A DNA stretch of 64,000 nucleotides from Parietichytrium sp. I65-24A (lineage: Eukaryota > Sar > Bigyra > Thraustochytrida > Thraustochytriidae): positions 372,001-436,000 of the forward strand of contig BLSF01000027.1 of NCBI GenBank assembly GCA_012862575.1. The letters run 5' to 3'. Made by a program: the position numbers and the translations under genes. The stretch's first letter is position 1; each line of letters begins with the position of its first letter. Below are positions 19,698-29,508 of this stretch, piece after piece. A model generated the notes under the pieces. It did not search any database. It was given only the letters and a program-made list of their open reading frames with translations, and was not told the DNA's origin.

Positions 19698-20376
19698 TCT
19701 GGGGATTGAGTTAAAAGTTGAAGATCTGTAGATTGGACGGTCGAAGAATTGCTTGTCTTGCTTTTTGAAGTTCGAGTTTGGGGTCTGGAGATTGATGAAG
19801 TGTCGAGCATGGTACTTTCGTTTCAGTCACAACACCGTCCATTTTGATGGCATACTTTGTGCCAAAGCGAATCAGTGCACTTTGTAAAGATTTTGACGGG
19901 CGAATAAGCAGTGCGTTTTTCTGAACCTGGCAACTGGCAATTCAGCATCAGTGGAAAGTTTTCAGACTCAGGGTGCACACAGTACCGTACGTTACCTTTC
20001 CATAGTAAAGATTCAGTACCTTTACTCTCCCACACATTCAGTTAATACTACTAAAGCCTACCAATTTGTACGACTTCAGTAGCCCCAGAACTACTAATCG
20101 TGGCTATTGTTCGGGTAAGAAGAGGAGAGCGAGGGGAGTGCGTGCATAACTTCCCGTGCTTTTGTTTTGGTTTTGGTTTTGGTTTTGGATTGTTCCGGCT
20201 TCTGTGAGAGATGTGAGGTGCATGGAGAGAAGGTGACAAAGTTGAGAAGCTGGACTCACGGAGGAGCACGGAGAAGGAGAAAACGGAGGCAGACAGATAG
20301 GCAGACAGATAGCGCTCAAAGGCGCAGGCGCGTGGCTGGCGGACTTTGGCTAGTCGAGAAAGACGAGAGAGGCGAG
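19698..20376. other. Array edge and divergent intergenic region
   Basis: This stretch contains the leader and shortened upstream block of LITAF-like unit 6, then unique sequence. A TTTTGG hexamer run lies at about 20164-20188, and CAGACAGATAG repeats lie close to the next start. No additional gene is seen. Confidence 0.55.
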
Positions 20377-21192
20377 ATGCAGGAAAAGCTGTCAGCGCTA
20401 GAAGGGGCGTTCGTGGACATGGGCGCCAACCCAGCGGCGGAGGAAATTTGCTCGTTTGTGGGCTTGAAAGAATGCTTGACGAATCTCCCACTAGTCAGCA
20501 AGACCGTCGCCCAGTTCAGTCGGCCGCAATGTCTGCTTCCGCGGCTTCTGAACCGTGGCATGCTCCAACTTCTCCAAATGTGCGGCCTTTCGGACGCAGA
20601 TTTTGGCAATTTGCAAGACAAAGTATTTCAATTTCCTGAGAATGTGCTGGAGAGTTTTGAGGAAGAGAGACGACCTCATCTGGCTCGGCTTCGATTTGTG
20701 TTGAGAGCTGAAGGATTGGAAGTCATTCTTCCGGGGGGCTGCTTCACAGGAGCGTGGGTAGACTCTCGCCACATTCCTATTATGGAACGTTTGCCGTGGT
20801 CAACTTTGGAAATCTACAGTGTTTGGTGGCTTGACATAAGCGGAAGAATCCCTTTTGAAGTGTTCCGACATTTTTCTGCCGGGTCAGTGCAGGTGTTTGT
20901 AGATCTTGTTGGCCACAAAAGCACAGTGACAAGTGCACAAGCAACTTTGCATTACGTAGAGACACAAAAGGAAGGGCCTCTCAATGAATACGACGCCACT
21001 GTTCTCGGCCCGCCTCTAGACTGTGCATCAAGAGAAGACAGTACCAGACCTGAACTGACGGCATACAATTTGGGCACGTACAAGATCCAACCTGAATCCT
21101 CAAAAGATATCGTCTTCCAACTCACAGATACTAACAGTTCCCATAAGAGCGGTTGCGAGATTTTCCAGCTACGAGTCCTCTGCCCTGTTTAA
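20377..21192 (+). CDS. F-box-like protein with PP2-like C-terminal region
   Basis: 271 residues. The first in-frame ATG is at 20377; sequence upstream in frame is a TTTTGG repeat without Met. Residues ~15-45 (EEICSFVGLKECLTNLPLVSKTVAQF) have the spacing of an F-box, the motif that binds SKP1 in SCF ubiquitin ligases. After a helical linker, the C-terminal half contains VWWLDISGRIPFEVF followed by SVQVFVDLV. This recalls the W-L-x-I-x-G-x-I hallmark and following strand of phloem-protein-2 (PP2) domains found fused to F-boxes in plants. If right, this would be a substrate receptor with a carbohydrate- or ligand-binding sandwich. Both assignments rest on short motifs and are tentative. Confidence 0.6.
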   Translation: MQEKLSALEGAFVDMGANPAAEEICSFVGLKECLTNLPLVSKTVAQFSRPQCLLPRLLNRGMLQLLQMCGLSDADFGNLQDKVFQFPENVLESFEEERRPHLARLRFVLRAEGLEVILPGGCFTGAWVDSRHIPIMERLPWSTLEIYSVWWLDISGRIPFEVFRHFSAGSVQVFVDLVGHKSTVTSAQATLHYVETQKEGPLNEYDATVLGPPLDCASREDSTRPELTAYNLGTYKIQPESSKDIVFQLTDTNSSHKSGCEIFQLRVLCPV

Positions 21193-21915
21193 ATTGAAAA
21201 GACAAGTTCAAGTTCTGATTTCTATGGCCTCTTCGCCTGTGGTCCGCAATCTTCCTTCGCAGCACTTGGTTGCGCCACAGCTTCTCCAGCGTTCTGTGCG
21301 TTCCGGACGAGTTTTTGGTCACTGCGGGTTTGGGAGCCAAACTAGAACTTGTGCCTTCCTCTGTGGGCGTTTCACCGAATGAAGGGTCAAACGTTCGACT
21401 CTATTTCATTTCTGTTGTGAATTCTGATTCTTACACCTTTGAATCGAGCATCTTGGTCGCCCCGAGTGGCCAGTGCTACAATCAATCAGAGCAACGTCTA
21501 TTTGCAAGCCTTCCACAGCGAGCCATTCACTGTGCCAGGTCATGGATTCTGTGTCTCCTCGCAGCGATTATGAGTCAGCCGCATGGCGTCGGGACGGCCA
21601 TGCATGTGCATGCGTTCAGACTCCTCATACTCTAAATTTCCTAGTGCATTCGTTTGTACATTCGTTCGTTCGCTGACCCTGCTAAGCAAAATCGTTGCTG
21701 CACTGTTAGAGAAGGTGTTCCAAAACTCGGCGACTTTCGTCTGTATTTTGTTCGCTTGAGCCTCTGAAGTTGCCCCACTCCACTCTCCTTTCCCGCAAGG
21801 CACTCCAATGACTATGCAAAGCCGCAGGTCTCGGAAGGTCTAGTGTCTGGCGACCGCAAACAGCCTCGCCTCAGTTACCAGTCGCAGATCGCGACCGCCG
21901 GCGGTGGCTGTCAAC
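21193..21915. other. Intergenic region upstream of the ABC1 kinase
   Basis: 0.7 kb. A stop-free forward stretch at about 21270-21635 has a moderately protein-like composition but no ATG and no recognisable domain. It could be a missed 3' exon of the F-box-like gene or noise. TTCGTT repeats occur near 21650-21675. Confidence 0.4.
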
Positions 21916-23746
21916 ATGATACCTTGCTCGCGACTCGTTGGCCGTGGGCTCGTCACGGTGTCGGGCTTGTCGAGGAGATGCCCGAAGAAGAAGAGCGCTT
22001 TCCAAGCCAGACCGGTCTCAAGTGCGACAGGCACTCGAAATGCGAAGACTGGGGGGGCGTTTTTCGCTGCCAGTGCGGTGCTGGCTGCGGGAACCTGTGG
22101 AGCGATCGTTTGGGTGGCGAAGACGGCCCCTGAAGAGCTGAAGGCAATACGGGACGAAAATTTTGGGAGAGGGTATGACCCTGAGCATATCGAAGCGTTT
22201 TGGAAGCAGCATCCTCGAATCGTGATATGGAGACTGGGCAATCTCATGACGGGGCTCGTGCCATTTCTTGGTGGGATGTGGCTTAGTAAGCAGATGGGCT
22301 GGCTCGAGGATGAGAGTGAGAAACGGAGGTATGCCTCAGAGCTGAGAGAGATTTTGACGGAACTCGGCCCAGCTTTCATTAAGTTTGGACAAATGCTCTC
22401 TGCTCGCCCAGACCTCTTGCCGCAAGAAGCCCTGACGGAGCTTCAAAAACTTTGTGATGCTGTGCCTTCCTTTTCGACGAAAGAAGCACTCAAGATCATT
22501 GCAAATGAGCTCGGACCTGATGCATTGGCAGAGTACGAAGACTTTGATGAGGATACTCTCCCAGTTGCAGCAGCTAGCTTGGGCCAGGTGTACCGACTTC
22601 GACTTCGGAAAAATGGAATGCTCGTCGCGGTCAAGGTCCAAAGGCCAGACATGATCAGTAGTGTGACCCTTGATTTGTTCATTCTTCGTAAGTATGCTCA
22701 AGCGCTCGAGAAGCTTAAAGCCGTCTTGATGCGTACAGGTATCATGAGCACAAGACGCCAATTTGACGTCTTGGTTGTCGACACGTTTGCGAGCGGAAGT
22801 TACCTGGAGTTGGAGTAAGTTTCCTGCCTAGTCTTGTTCGGATTGCTGATGAGGAAATGTCATGCTAATCAGAGTCTACTGTCTGTCTGGATGCCCGGTT
22901 GATCTGTATCATGCGAGTAGTTACGTTAACGAGGGCAAGAATCAAGAGCGTTTTAGGACAGAACTAGTTCCAAAAATGAAAAACCAGGTTCGCGTGCCGC
23001 TTGTGTTTTGGGAGCTTACGTCACGGAAAGTTTTGACGACCGAGTGGATTGAAGGCGAGCAATTGATAAAATGTAGCCCCGAGGTCATAAATCGTCTAGT
23101 TCCAGTTGGCGTGGAGTGCTTTCTTATGCAACTCTTAGAGCTGGGCTACTTCCACTCTGATCCGCACCCCGGCAATTTGTTGGTTGACAAAGATCAGAAG
23201 CTCTGTCTCATAGACTTTGGCTTGTGTGCCTCCGTGCCAATGCCTGACACGAGGTACATGACGGAGGCAATTGTGCATCTCATGGAAGGCGATGTCCCGT
23301 CGCTTTTAGTGGACTCTGTTCATCTCGGGTTTCTGGAGCCCGGCGTGGACAGGGGGGATTTGCTCGATGCGCTCTCCGTGGTCTTTCGCGAAAGCAGTAT
23401 CGACATGTACAGTAACGCTTCAATACGGCACAAGAAATTCGCGCATGTCTCAAACCAGCTGAATAGCATTTTCTACGAGTACCCGTTCCTAGTGCCGCCA
23501 TATTTTGCGCTCGTGACTCGCGCGCTCATAGTTCTTGAAGGTATTGCAGTGTCAGCAAACCCGGAGTTTGACATTTTCAAGGCCGCATATCCATACGCAA
23601 GCCGTCGAAGTGCTCAGCTTTTTGGTATGAAAGATCTCTGGCGCATGCACGCTGCCTCTTCCGGTTCACCGAGCATCTTTTCGTACAAATTTTGGTCCAG
23701 TCTCCTTGGAAGATCCTCCACGTCGCCAACTGCGGCATCGGTTTGA
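21916..23746 (+). CDS. ABC1/ADCK/UbiB-type atypical kinase (2 exons), plastid/cyanobacterial-like
   Basis: Exons 21916-22814 and 22921-23746 with one GT-AG intron of 106 bp give 574 residues. Splicing GTAAGT...TAG restores the family motif LELDYVNEGKN across the junction. ABC1 kinases are atypical kinases of mitochondria and plastids linked to quinone and lipid metabolism. Seen motifs: KFGQMLSARPDLLP (the KxGQ motif), AAASLGQVYRLRL (Ala-rich loop), VAVKVQRP (ATP-binding Lys), HSDPHPGNLL (catalytic loop) and LIDFGL (metal-binding Asp). The N-terminal ~55 residues are Arg/Ser/Ala-rich with a hydrophobic stretch, suggesting an organellar targeting peptide. YDPEHIEAFWKQHPRIVIWRL resembles the N-terminal region of plastid and cyanobacterial ABC1 kinases. 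The C-terminus after PYASRRSAQLFGMKDLW is low complexity and could be mis-terminated (see findings). Confidence 0.9.
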
Positions 23747-24098
23747 ACCGTGCTCTCGTCGTAAGCCTTTGGCAAAAGACTTGTCTCCAACTTTCGAAAT
23801 CTCTAAACTCCTGACTAGAAAAACACTTTTATGCGCCCTGATCGCGGGCCCGCTTTTATTTAACATCTTCTATTTCTCTTTCATGGCTCCTATCCACGTT
23901 GCTATTCGCGACTTAGCGTACAGTGCGCGTGATCTTCAGCGAAGACTGTGCAGTCTCAACGAAAGCAAGCAAGCTAAAGGTGTTGGCGCAGCGCTTGGAA
24001 GGCGACTCCGTGCTTGGACGGGGAGATAGTAGAGTGAAGTTGGCGCCAAACCGAGCGCTGGAGGATCGGCCGGTCGGGAGAGCGCGGCTGGCGGAGAG
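23747..24098. other. Intergenic region with hydrophobic open frame
   Basis: A short region between the ABC1 kinase and NPRL2. One forward frame (about 23706-24029) is open and encodes a hydrophobic helix (LLCALIAGPLLFNIFYFSFMAP) but has no early ATG. It might be a spliced C-terminal exon of the kinase. Confidence 0.4.
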
Positions 24099-25463
24099 AT
24101 GGAAGGAATCTTCTTCGCCAAGTTTGACGACATTGCCGGGCCGATAGTGGTGTGCCAGGCGTCAAAGGGAGGGGCGGAGTGTCTGGACGGCGACCTGTTC
24201 GACAGGGTGAGCGACTATATCATTGCCAGGAAGGAGCTGTGTGGATCGCTTCTGACGGTGTCTGATGGAGCGCTGTCCGGCAAAAAGGTGATGAGCTGCC
24301 CGCTGTTTGTGGAGAATGAAAAGCTGTACCGGAGGAATGCGTTCTTCTTCGCGTTTGGGTTTGTGTTCGAGGAGGACGCCCAAACAGGGCTCTTTAAGAA
24401 TGTCTTGAAAAAGCTGGCGAACGTGATGAAGTCCCTGGAAATTGAATCTCTTTTCCTGTCCCGCCCTGAGGCGGAGTCGCGTATTAAGGAGATTCTCAGG
24501 CGTGTTCTCAGCGAACTGTCGAAATGGGGCGAATGTATCGTCTCCATTGATGATGCTAATACGCTTGCCCTCAAAATTACCCCACGGCTGATCGACCCTC
24601 CTGACGTATTTGACTATCAAGTCCCTGTCCAAGTGCGCGAGCTGGACGACTTTGTTTCCAAGGAGTGGGACCTGACCATCCTTCAAGTAATGCACTACAT
24701 TGACGGCGAAAGGCACATCAAGCTGATTGCCGAGCTCAGCGGTGTCGCAGTAGCGTTAGTACGGCGATGCATACGCCAGCTGCTCTACTTTCGGTGTATC
24801 CGTCTCGTGGATATATTTCAGTACTCGAATATGTATATTAGCACACCGCGAATTGTCGAGCTGGCCGAGAACGACAAGCTACAAAAAAACTGCATTAACT
24901 ACATCTGGAATGGGTCAGGGGAGCCCCCTTCCTTTTCGCGAGTGTTCCAGCTCTACTGCTCTTTGCAACCATGCTTGGAGATTAAGGACTTTTGCCTCCT
25001 CTTTGACATTGCTGCTCTGAATATTGTAGATCGCAAATTCATCACTTTTGGGGTGCTTCATGGTCTCATACAAAGAGTGAACGTGTTCCCGGTCCTGCCT
25101 GCTACCGTCGAGAAGGATGTGCTCAAGCGGCCCGATGGGATGGATCATTATTTTGACAATGTTCTTCACTACCAAAACGACGAAAACGAACAGCTTCAGA
25201 CCCCCGGTCCTTCTCAACCCGCTGCTGCTTCCTTCGCAGAGCCCGTGCTTCAAGCCATGTCATCTGAAGAAGACCAGCAAAATGACTCAACGTGGCTGGG
25301 TGGCGAAGATAATCCGGCCGGATTCGGCCAGCGTACGAGTTTGGCGGCTCTTGTGAACGGTCGGAATAGCCTCGATGCAATGTGCACAGAGCTCTGGTGT
25401 CCTCTCACGGAGCTAGACGCAATGCTGAGGCATCATCCAAACGTTTGTATTGTGCATAAGTGA
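24099..25463 (+). CDS. NPRL2: NPRL2, GATOR1 complex subunit (nitrogen permease regulator 2-like)
   Basis: 454 residues. NPRL2 with NPRL3 and DEPDC5 forms GATOR1, the GTPase-activating complex that restrains TORC1 at the lysosome/vacuole when amino acids are scarce. The N-terminal longin-like domain starts MEGIFFAKFDDIAGPIV. Family blocks follow: KKVMSCPLFVENEKLYRRNAF, the F-x-FGFVFE region, WDLTILQVMHYIDGERHIK, LRYF-like YFRCIRLVDIFQYSNMY and ILNIV-like DIAALNIVDRKFITFGVLHG. The end LDAMCTELWCPLTELDAMLRHHPNVCIVHK matches the family C-terminus. A less conserved insertion of ~80 acidic/Ser-rich residues (about 335-420) makes it longer than the ~380-residue animal protein. Single exon. Confidence 0.93.
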   Translation: MEGIFFAKFDDIAGPIVVCQASKGGAECLDGDLFDRVSDYIIARKELCGSLLTVSDGALSGKKVMSCPLFVENEKLYRRNAFFFAFGFVFEEDAQTGLFKNVLKKLANVMKSLEIESLFLSRPEAESRIKEILRRVLSELSKWGECIVSIDDANTLALKITPRLIDPPDVFDYQVPVQVRELDDFVSKEWDLTILQVMHYIDGERHIKLIAELSGVAVALVRRCIRQLLYFRCIRLVDIFQYSNMYISTPRIVELAENDKLQKNCINYIWNGSGEPPSFSRVFQLYCSLQPCLEIKDFCLLFDIAALNIVDRKFITFGVLHGLIQRVNVFPVLPATVEKDVLKRPDGMDHYFDNVLHYQNDENEQLQTPGPSQPAAASFAEPVLQAMSSEEDQQNDSTWLGGEDNPAGFGQRTSLAALVNGRNSLDAMCTELWCPLTELDAMLRHHPNVCIVHK

Positions 25464-26295
25464 CAACATTGAAATTTTTTCTTCTCCTCTGAGGACACAG
25501 AAACATCATAGATAAAATTCGGACAGCACTTTTCGATAGCTCAATTGAGTTTGAGACTCATCCATTCAAGCTCATCGCTTGCACACGACGATCAAAAGTT
25601 TCCAAAGTTGAGGATGTTGAGGCCAACTCGAGCGATGTAGACATTTAGTTGCTATAGTAGCAAGTCGAGAGCCATCACCGCCCATCGCTCGAAACCCATC
25701 ATGAATACCAGACATGTGCGTTCTGTGAAAACTAAAACGCGACTACCTCATCTATGATGAGCCCGCACCCATTATCGCCTTTGCGTACAGGTTTCATTTA
25801 TACTCCTGAGAGCCGGAGCTGTTGGAGCCCTCCATAACAGCCTCTTAGAGTGGCAGGGGATAAGCTTACCGCACAATCTGTGAGGGCCAGCCTGCAGCCA
25901 CAGCGTGCTACCTGGCGCACTATCTAGAAAACCCTTCGAGGTGTGCACTTGTATTGTCTGCGAACTGGATGACGAAGGACTGTCTCACAATGTCTCACAA
26001 TGTCTGTCTCACAATGTCTGTCTCACAATGTCTGTCTCACAATGTCTCACACTGCCTCACCGTGTCGCAGTGAGGTTGGAAAAACAAGAAAGCAAAACAG
26101 ATTCATGCATCTGTATCTGTATGCACACTACGCCTCTGACAGAGTGTACCCACATGTCTTACTTCGTGTGAGTCGAGAATATGCGAGTGGGAGTGGTGCT
26201 GTCGAGAACTACGATACAACGATCAAGACAAAGCAGTCCAAAGCAATCCCGTATCTCGTTGAAGGGAAGAAAAGAAGGAAGGAAGGAGACTGAAG
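25464..26295. other. Intergenic region with TCTCACAATG minisatellite
   Basis: 0.83 kb, probably the SAM-vWA gene promoter. It contains an irregular tandem repeat of CTCACAATGTCTGT (about 25980-26055) and purine-rich sequence just before the next start. No gene seen. Confidence 0.55.
25980..26055. repeat. CTCACAATGTCTGT minisatellite
   Basis: Six to seven copies of TCTCACAATG in 10- or 14-base spacing, with the last units degenerate. Confidence 0.88.
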
Positions 26296-27837
26296 ATGAG
26301 CGCGGAACTGGACGAGCAAGTGTCCTCCTGGAGCACGGAGGACGTGAGGAAATGGCTGCGCGGACTGAACGCGGTGCTCGACACCAAATACGGGGAAGCG
26401 TTCGCGGCGGAAGGCGTGGATGGCGCCATGCTATTTTGCGTGGACGAAGAGACGCTCCGCAATGACCTCAAGGTGACATCGCAGATGCACCGCAAGCGAA
26501 TCTTGAACGCGATTGAGGATCTTCCAAAACCCGAGAAGAAGCGGCCAGCCGACGCTGACGTCACCATTAAGCGTGAGGACGATGCCAAGCGTCCGCGTGC
26601 GGATGATCCGAAGATTAAGGCTGAGGGCGAAGTGAAAAAAGAGCCGCTGGGCGCTGCAGATGTGAAAAAGGAAGAAAAGAGCACCACAGCTGCGGAGAAG
26701 GAAGAAGAAATCAAAGCCAAATTAGGCGACGAAAAGGCCGAGGAGCTCACTGGTTGCGAGGAGATTGAGCTGCTCTTTTCGTTCGACACGACAGGAAGTA
26801 TGTATGCTTGCATCGGTCAAGTCAAGAAGGACATTCAGAATACGATTACGAGGCTACTGACCGAGGTTCCGCACATGAAGATCGGGCTCATTGCCCATGG
26901 GGACTATGGTGACGCGGACCAGCCAGACTCGTACGTCATTAAAAAGCTCAACTTTTCGTGCGATGCAGACACACTCACGCAGTGGGTGAAGGACGCTGGT
27001 CCCACTCACGGATACGATGGTGACGAGTGCTACGAGAAAGTGCTTCGCGAAGCCCAGTCGTTTAGCTGGTCTCCTCTCTCGGTAAAGAAGCGCCGCGTGC
27101 TGGTTCTCATTGGGGACTCCAATCCTCATCCGGTAAACGGAGGGAACAACCCGGAGAAAATTGACTGGAAAACTGAAGCCAAGGTTCTAAAAGCTATGGG
27201 CGTCCGCGTTCACGCTGTACACGCACTGGGATACTCCTTTAGTCGCCCATTCTATCAGGAGCTGTCGCAAATGACCGGCGGAATGTACCTCGAACTATCC
27301 CAGTTTGCGTCCATTCGCGATCTCGTCCTTGGTGTCGCATTTGCCGAAAACTCGAACGAGCAGCTGCGTAAGCTTGAAGAAGAGGTTCGTGCGGCAGGGC
27401 GCATGAATCGTGGCATGCAGCGTGTGTTTGACCGCCTGCACGGACGAAAAGCAACTGCTATGGGCGCGACCAAGGAAGGTTTGACCCCTGTCACAGAGGG
27501 ACGCTTTCAGGTCATGGACGTTGACGAAAGAATGGGAATCAAAGATTACACAATCTCGGAGGGCCTGGAGTTCAAGACAGGCAGAGGGTTTTACCAGTTT
27601 ACCAAGCCAGAGATCATCAGCATGAAAAAGGAGATTATTCTACAAGACAAGGCGACGGGAGACTTTTTCACTGGAGATGCAGCTCGCCAACTGCTGGGTG
27701 TCACATCAGCCATGGCCAAGCGACGTCTTCAGCCAAAAGACTTTGACGAGTATAACGTGTTTGTGCAAAGCACCAGTTACAACCGCAAGCTCGAGCCTGG
27801 CACCAAATTCCTTTATGAAGTCAACTCGGATCGCTAG
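26296..27837 (+). CDS. SAM-domain and von Willebrand A-domain protein with predicted nuclear/SUMO motifs
   Basis: 513 residues. Residues ~8-75 form a SAM domain (SWSTEDVRKWLRGLNAV, AAEGVDGAMLFCVDEETLRNDL, HRKRILNAIEDL), a protein-protein interaction module. Residues ~78-145 are highly charged with an NLS-like AKRPRAD and four consecutive psi-K-x-E sites (IKRE, IKAE, VKKE, VKKE). A vWA-type domain follows at ~156-350, with the metal-site motif FDTTGSM (Asp164), GLIAHGDYGD and VLVLIGDSNPHP, then GVRVHAVHALGY and TGGMYLELS. The C-terminal ~130 residues (RFQVMDVDERMGIKDYTI to NSDR) look like a separate folded domain I cannot name. The start is preceded by a purine-rich leader. Predicted nuclear or cytoplasmic; function unknown. 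Confidence 0.85.
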   Translation: MSAELDEQVSSWSTEDVRKWLRGLNAVLDTKYGEAFAAEGVDGAMLFCVDEETLRNDLKVTSQMHRKRILNAIEDLPKPEKKRPADADVTIKREDDAKRPRADDPKIKAEGEVKKEPLGAADVKKEEKSTTAAEKEEEIKAKLGDEKAEELTGCEEIELLFSFDTTGSMYACIGQVKKDIQNTITRLLTEVPHMKIGLIAHGDYGDADQPDSYVIKKLNFSCDADTLTQWVKDAGPTHGYDGDECYEKVLREAQSFSWSPLSVKKRRVLVLIGDSNPHPVNGGNNPEKIDWKTEAKVLKAMGVRVHAVHALGYSFSRPFYQELSQMTGGMYLELSQFASIRDLVLGVAFAENSNEQLRKLEEEVRAAGRMNRGMQRVFDRLHGRKATAMGATKEGLTPVTEGRFQVMDVDERMGIKDYTISEGLEFKTGRGFYQFTKPEIISMKKEIILQDKATGDFFTGDAARQLLGVTSAMAKRRLQPKDFDEYNVFVQSTSYNRKLEPGTKFLYEVNSDR

Positions 27838-29098
27838 CTCGTTCATCTGTCTGTCTCAGGATTGCATTTGGCCAGTACCTATTCACTATTTGTACTGGAA
27901 ATATCGACTCGTTTGTTGTGGTAAAGAAAAATTCGGCTCGGAACTCTTCTCTTTCCATTCCCAGATACGCAAGTATACACAAGTAAGTCTTAGTGCGAAT
28001 GTACGGCGTAGTATGTTGTAAGCCCAACAGGTGTGCACGAGGGCAAGTACCTTCATTCTTTTTTCCCTTTTCCCTGCCCGGCAGTATTCATGGCACTAGT
28101 GATAAGTTTAGTGGCAACTTCGTTCATGATTTGCGAGTCTTGTGAGTCCCCGCCCCGGCACAAAAATGGAAACTTGGGTTGCCCGGATCTTGCTTTCTTC
28201 TATTTCTTCTTGCCGACTCGCCGGAAGAATGAGTTACTCTATTAGTACTCGCAGTCTGTATTCTGTATCACCCATGGCTCTCTCTCTACCTCTCTCTTTA
28301 CATCAACAAGAAGCTCAATGTTACAATGAGCAGATGTTGTCAAAGCGCAACTTATGGCGATCGTATGAATCGTATGGCTTGCCTGGCTTGCCCATGCTTT
28401 TGGCGGGATTGGCGAGTGGCTTGTATTGTTATGCTCAGGTTTGGGTTCCTTTCGTCATGCCACTGCTCAACTCTGATTTTCTTTATTTTTTCTTTTTTGT
28501 ACAATCGTACAATTCCTGACTGCCAGCTCTATCTGGTACTTACTTTTTGCAATAGTGCTCTGTGCTGACTCTGCCCATAGCCATCCTTTAGGCTTGCTTA
28601 GCACCAAACTGGTGCACACCTTTCTTTCTTTCTTCTCCTGGAGTTCTCGTCGAGAATGGGAGAATGAGAGAGGTAGAGAGGTAGAGATGTGATTCATTGA
28701 TTAATTTTTGGTGGATTGATTGATTGATTTTCAGATTGATCTTCCAGCTGTGAATGATTGATTATTTGAATGTTCCACAAGGAAATCGTTTAAAAAAAAT
28801 GAAAAAAGAAAAGAACAAAATATCCCGCCCGATGCACGTACTAGTAGTTTTACACATTACACTACCAGTAAGCGACTGGTACCACGCCAAAAGTAAAACA
28901 CTGGATAGTCCTTTCTAAGCAAGTGGTTAACATTCCCTTTTTCTTTTCTCCTTTTTCCAGCGTGCACCCTTTTCCCCTCTCTGTTCAACTAAATTTCTGC
29001 AGAGAGTGAGCCAGTGAGAGTGTGATTAAGGGTTCTTACCAATTGGCTATAATAAATTATCAATATTTTTTTTCTCCAATGCCCTCACAATAACCCGG

Positions 29099-29136
<38 letters not shown>

Positions 29137-29159
29137 CTCTCTCTCAGCACTCTCTCNCC

Positions 29160-29197
<38 letters not shown>

Positions 29198-29508
29198 CTC
29201 TCTCTCAGCACTCTCTCTCTCTCAGCACTCTTCCCACTTTCGTCCCCGGTCCTCAGTCCCAAGCGCGTACACAATCCAACGTCCCACTCGTGCGCGTACC
29301 CTTTTGCTCGCTCGCGCACCCGCGTCCCACTGGTCGGTCCTCCAGCGCCGCGTGTGTCGGGGCAGTGAGGCCGTGAGGCAGTCTCCTCTCACCTCCGGGG
29401 ACAGAGCCATCGAAGATAGATAGATAGATAGGCAGGCAGGCAGGAGAAGGGTAGAGAGCGAGTACACTTGGCGTACGAGGACACTTTCGGCGTACGATTC
29501 GGGAGGAC
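27838..29508. other. Intergenic region with CT microsatellites and one ambiguous base
   Basis: 1.67 kb with no credible gene. It contains TGATTGAT repeats near 28718-28765, long imperfect CT tracts at 29101-29225 interrupted by CTCAGCACT units, an unresolved base (n) at 29157, and GATA/GGCA repeats at 29416-29444. The ambiguity sits inside the CT tract, where sequencing slippage is likely, so the tract length is unreliable. Confidence 0.6.
29101..29225. repeat. CT microsatellite with CTCAGCACT interruptions (assembly ambiguity)
   Basis: Two long CT runs separated by CAGCACT units and an N at 29157, about 300 bases upstream of the MYB start. Confidence 0.92.

Larger units (their letters stand above)
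14830..19960 (-). repeat. Tandem array of six LITAF-like gene units (~0.88-0.95 kb each)
   Basis: Six head-to-tail units, each holding one 270-bp coding region on the minus strand plus leader, upstream block and 3' flank. Stop-to-stop spacing is 949, 921, 881, 920 and 882 bp. Two spacer types are distinguishable. Type A (between units 1-2, 2-3 and 4-5) contains GCTTAGTGCTAATTTCCAG and a GTTTACYGGTATGAATAATG-like stretch. Type B (3-4 and 5-6) instead contains GTACCAGTAGTGAAAT and CTGCTTTCCAAGTTGT. Spacer 1-2 also has a ~26-bp local tandem duplication at about 15498-15552. The order A-A-B-A-B suggests that a two-unit segment was duplicated. Confidence 0.93.

Noticed and set aside
20167-20376. 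N-terminal extension of the F-box-like protein
   Set aside because: Translation of a TTTTGG repeat and an Arg-rich stretch without any ATG.
29101-29225. Glu/Arg repeat protein on the minus strand
   Set aside because: Translation of a CT microsatellite containing an unresolved base.
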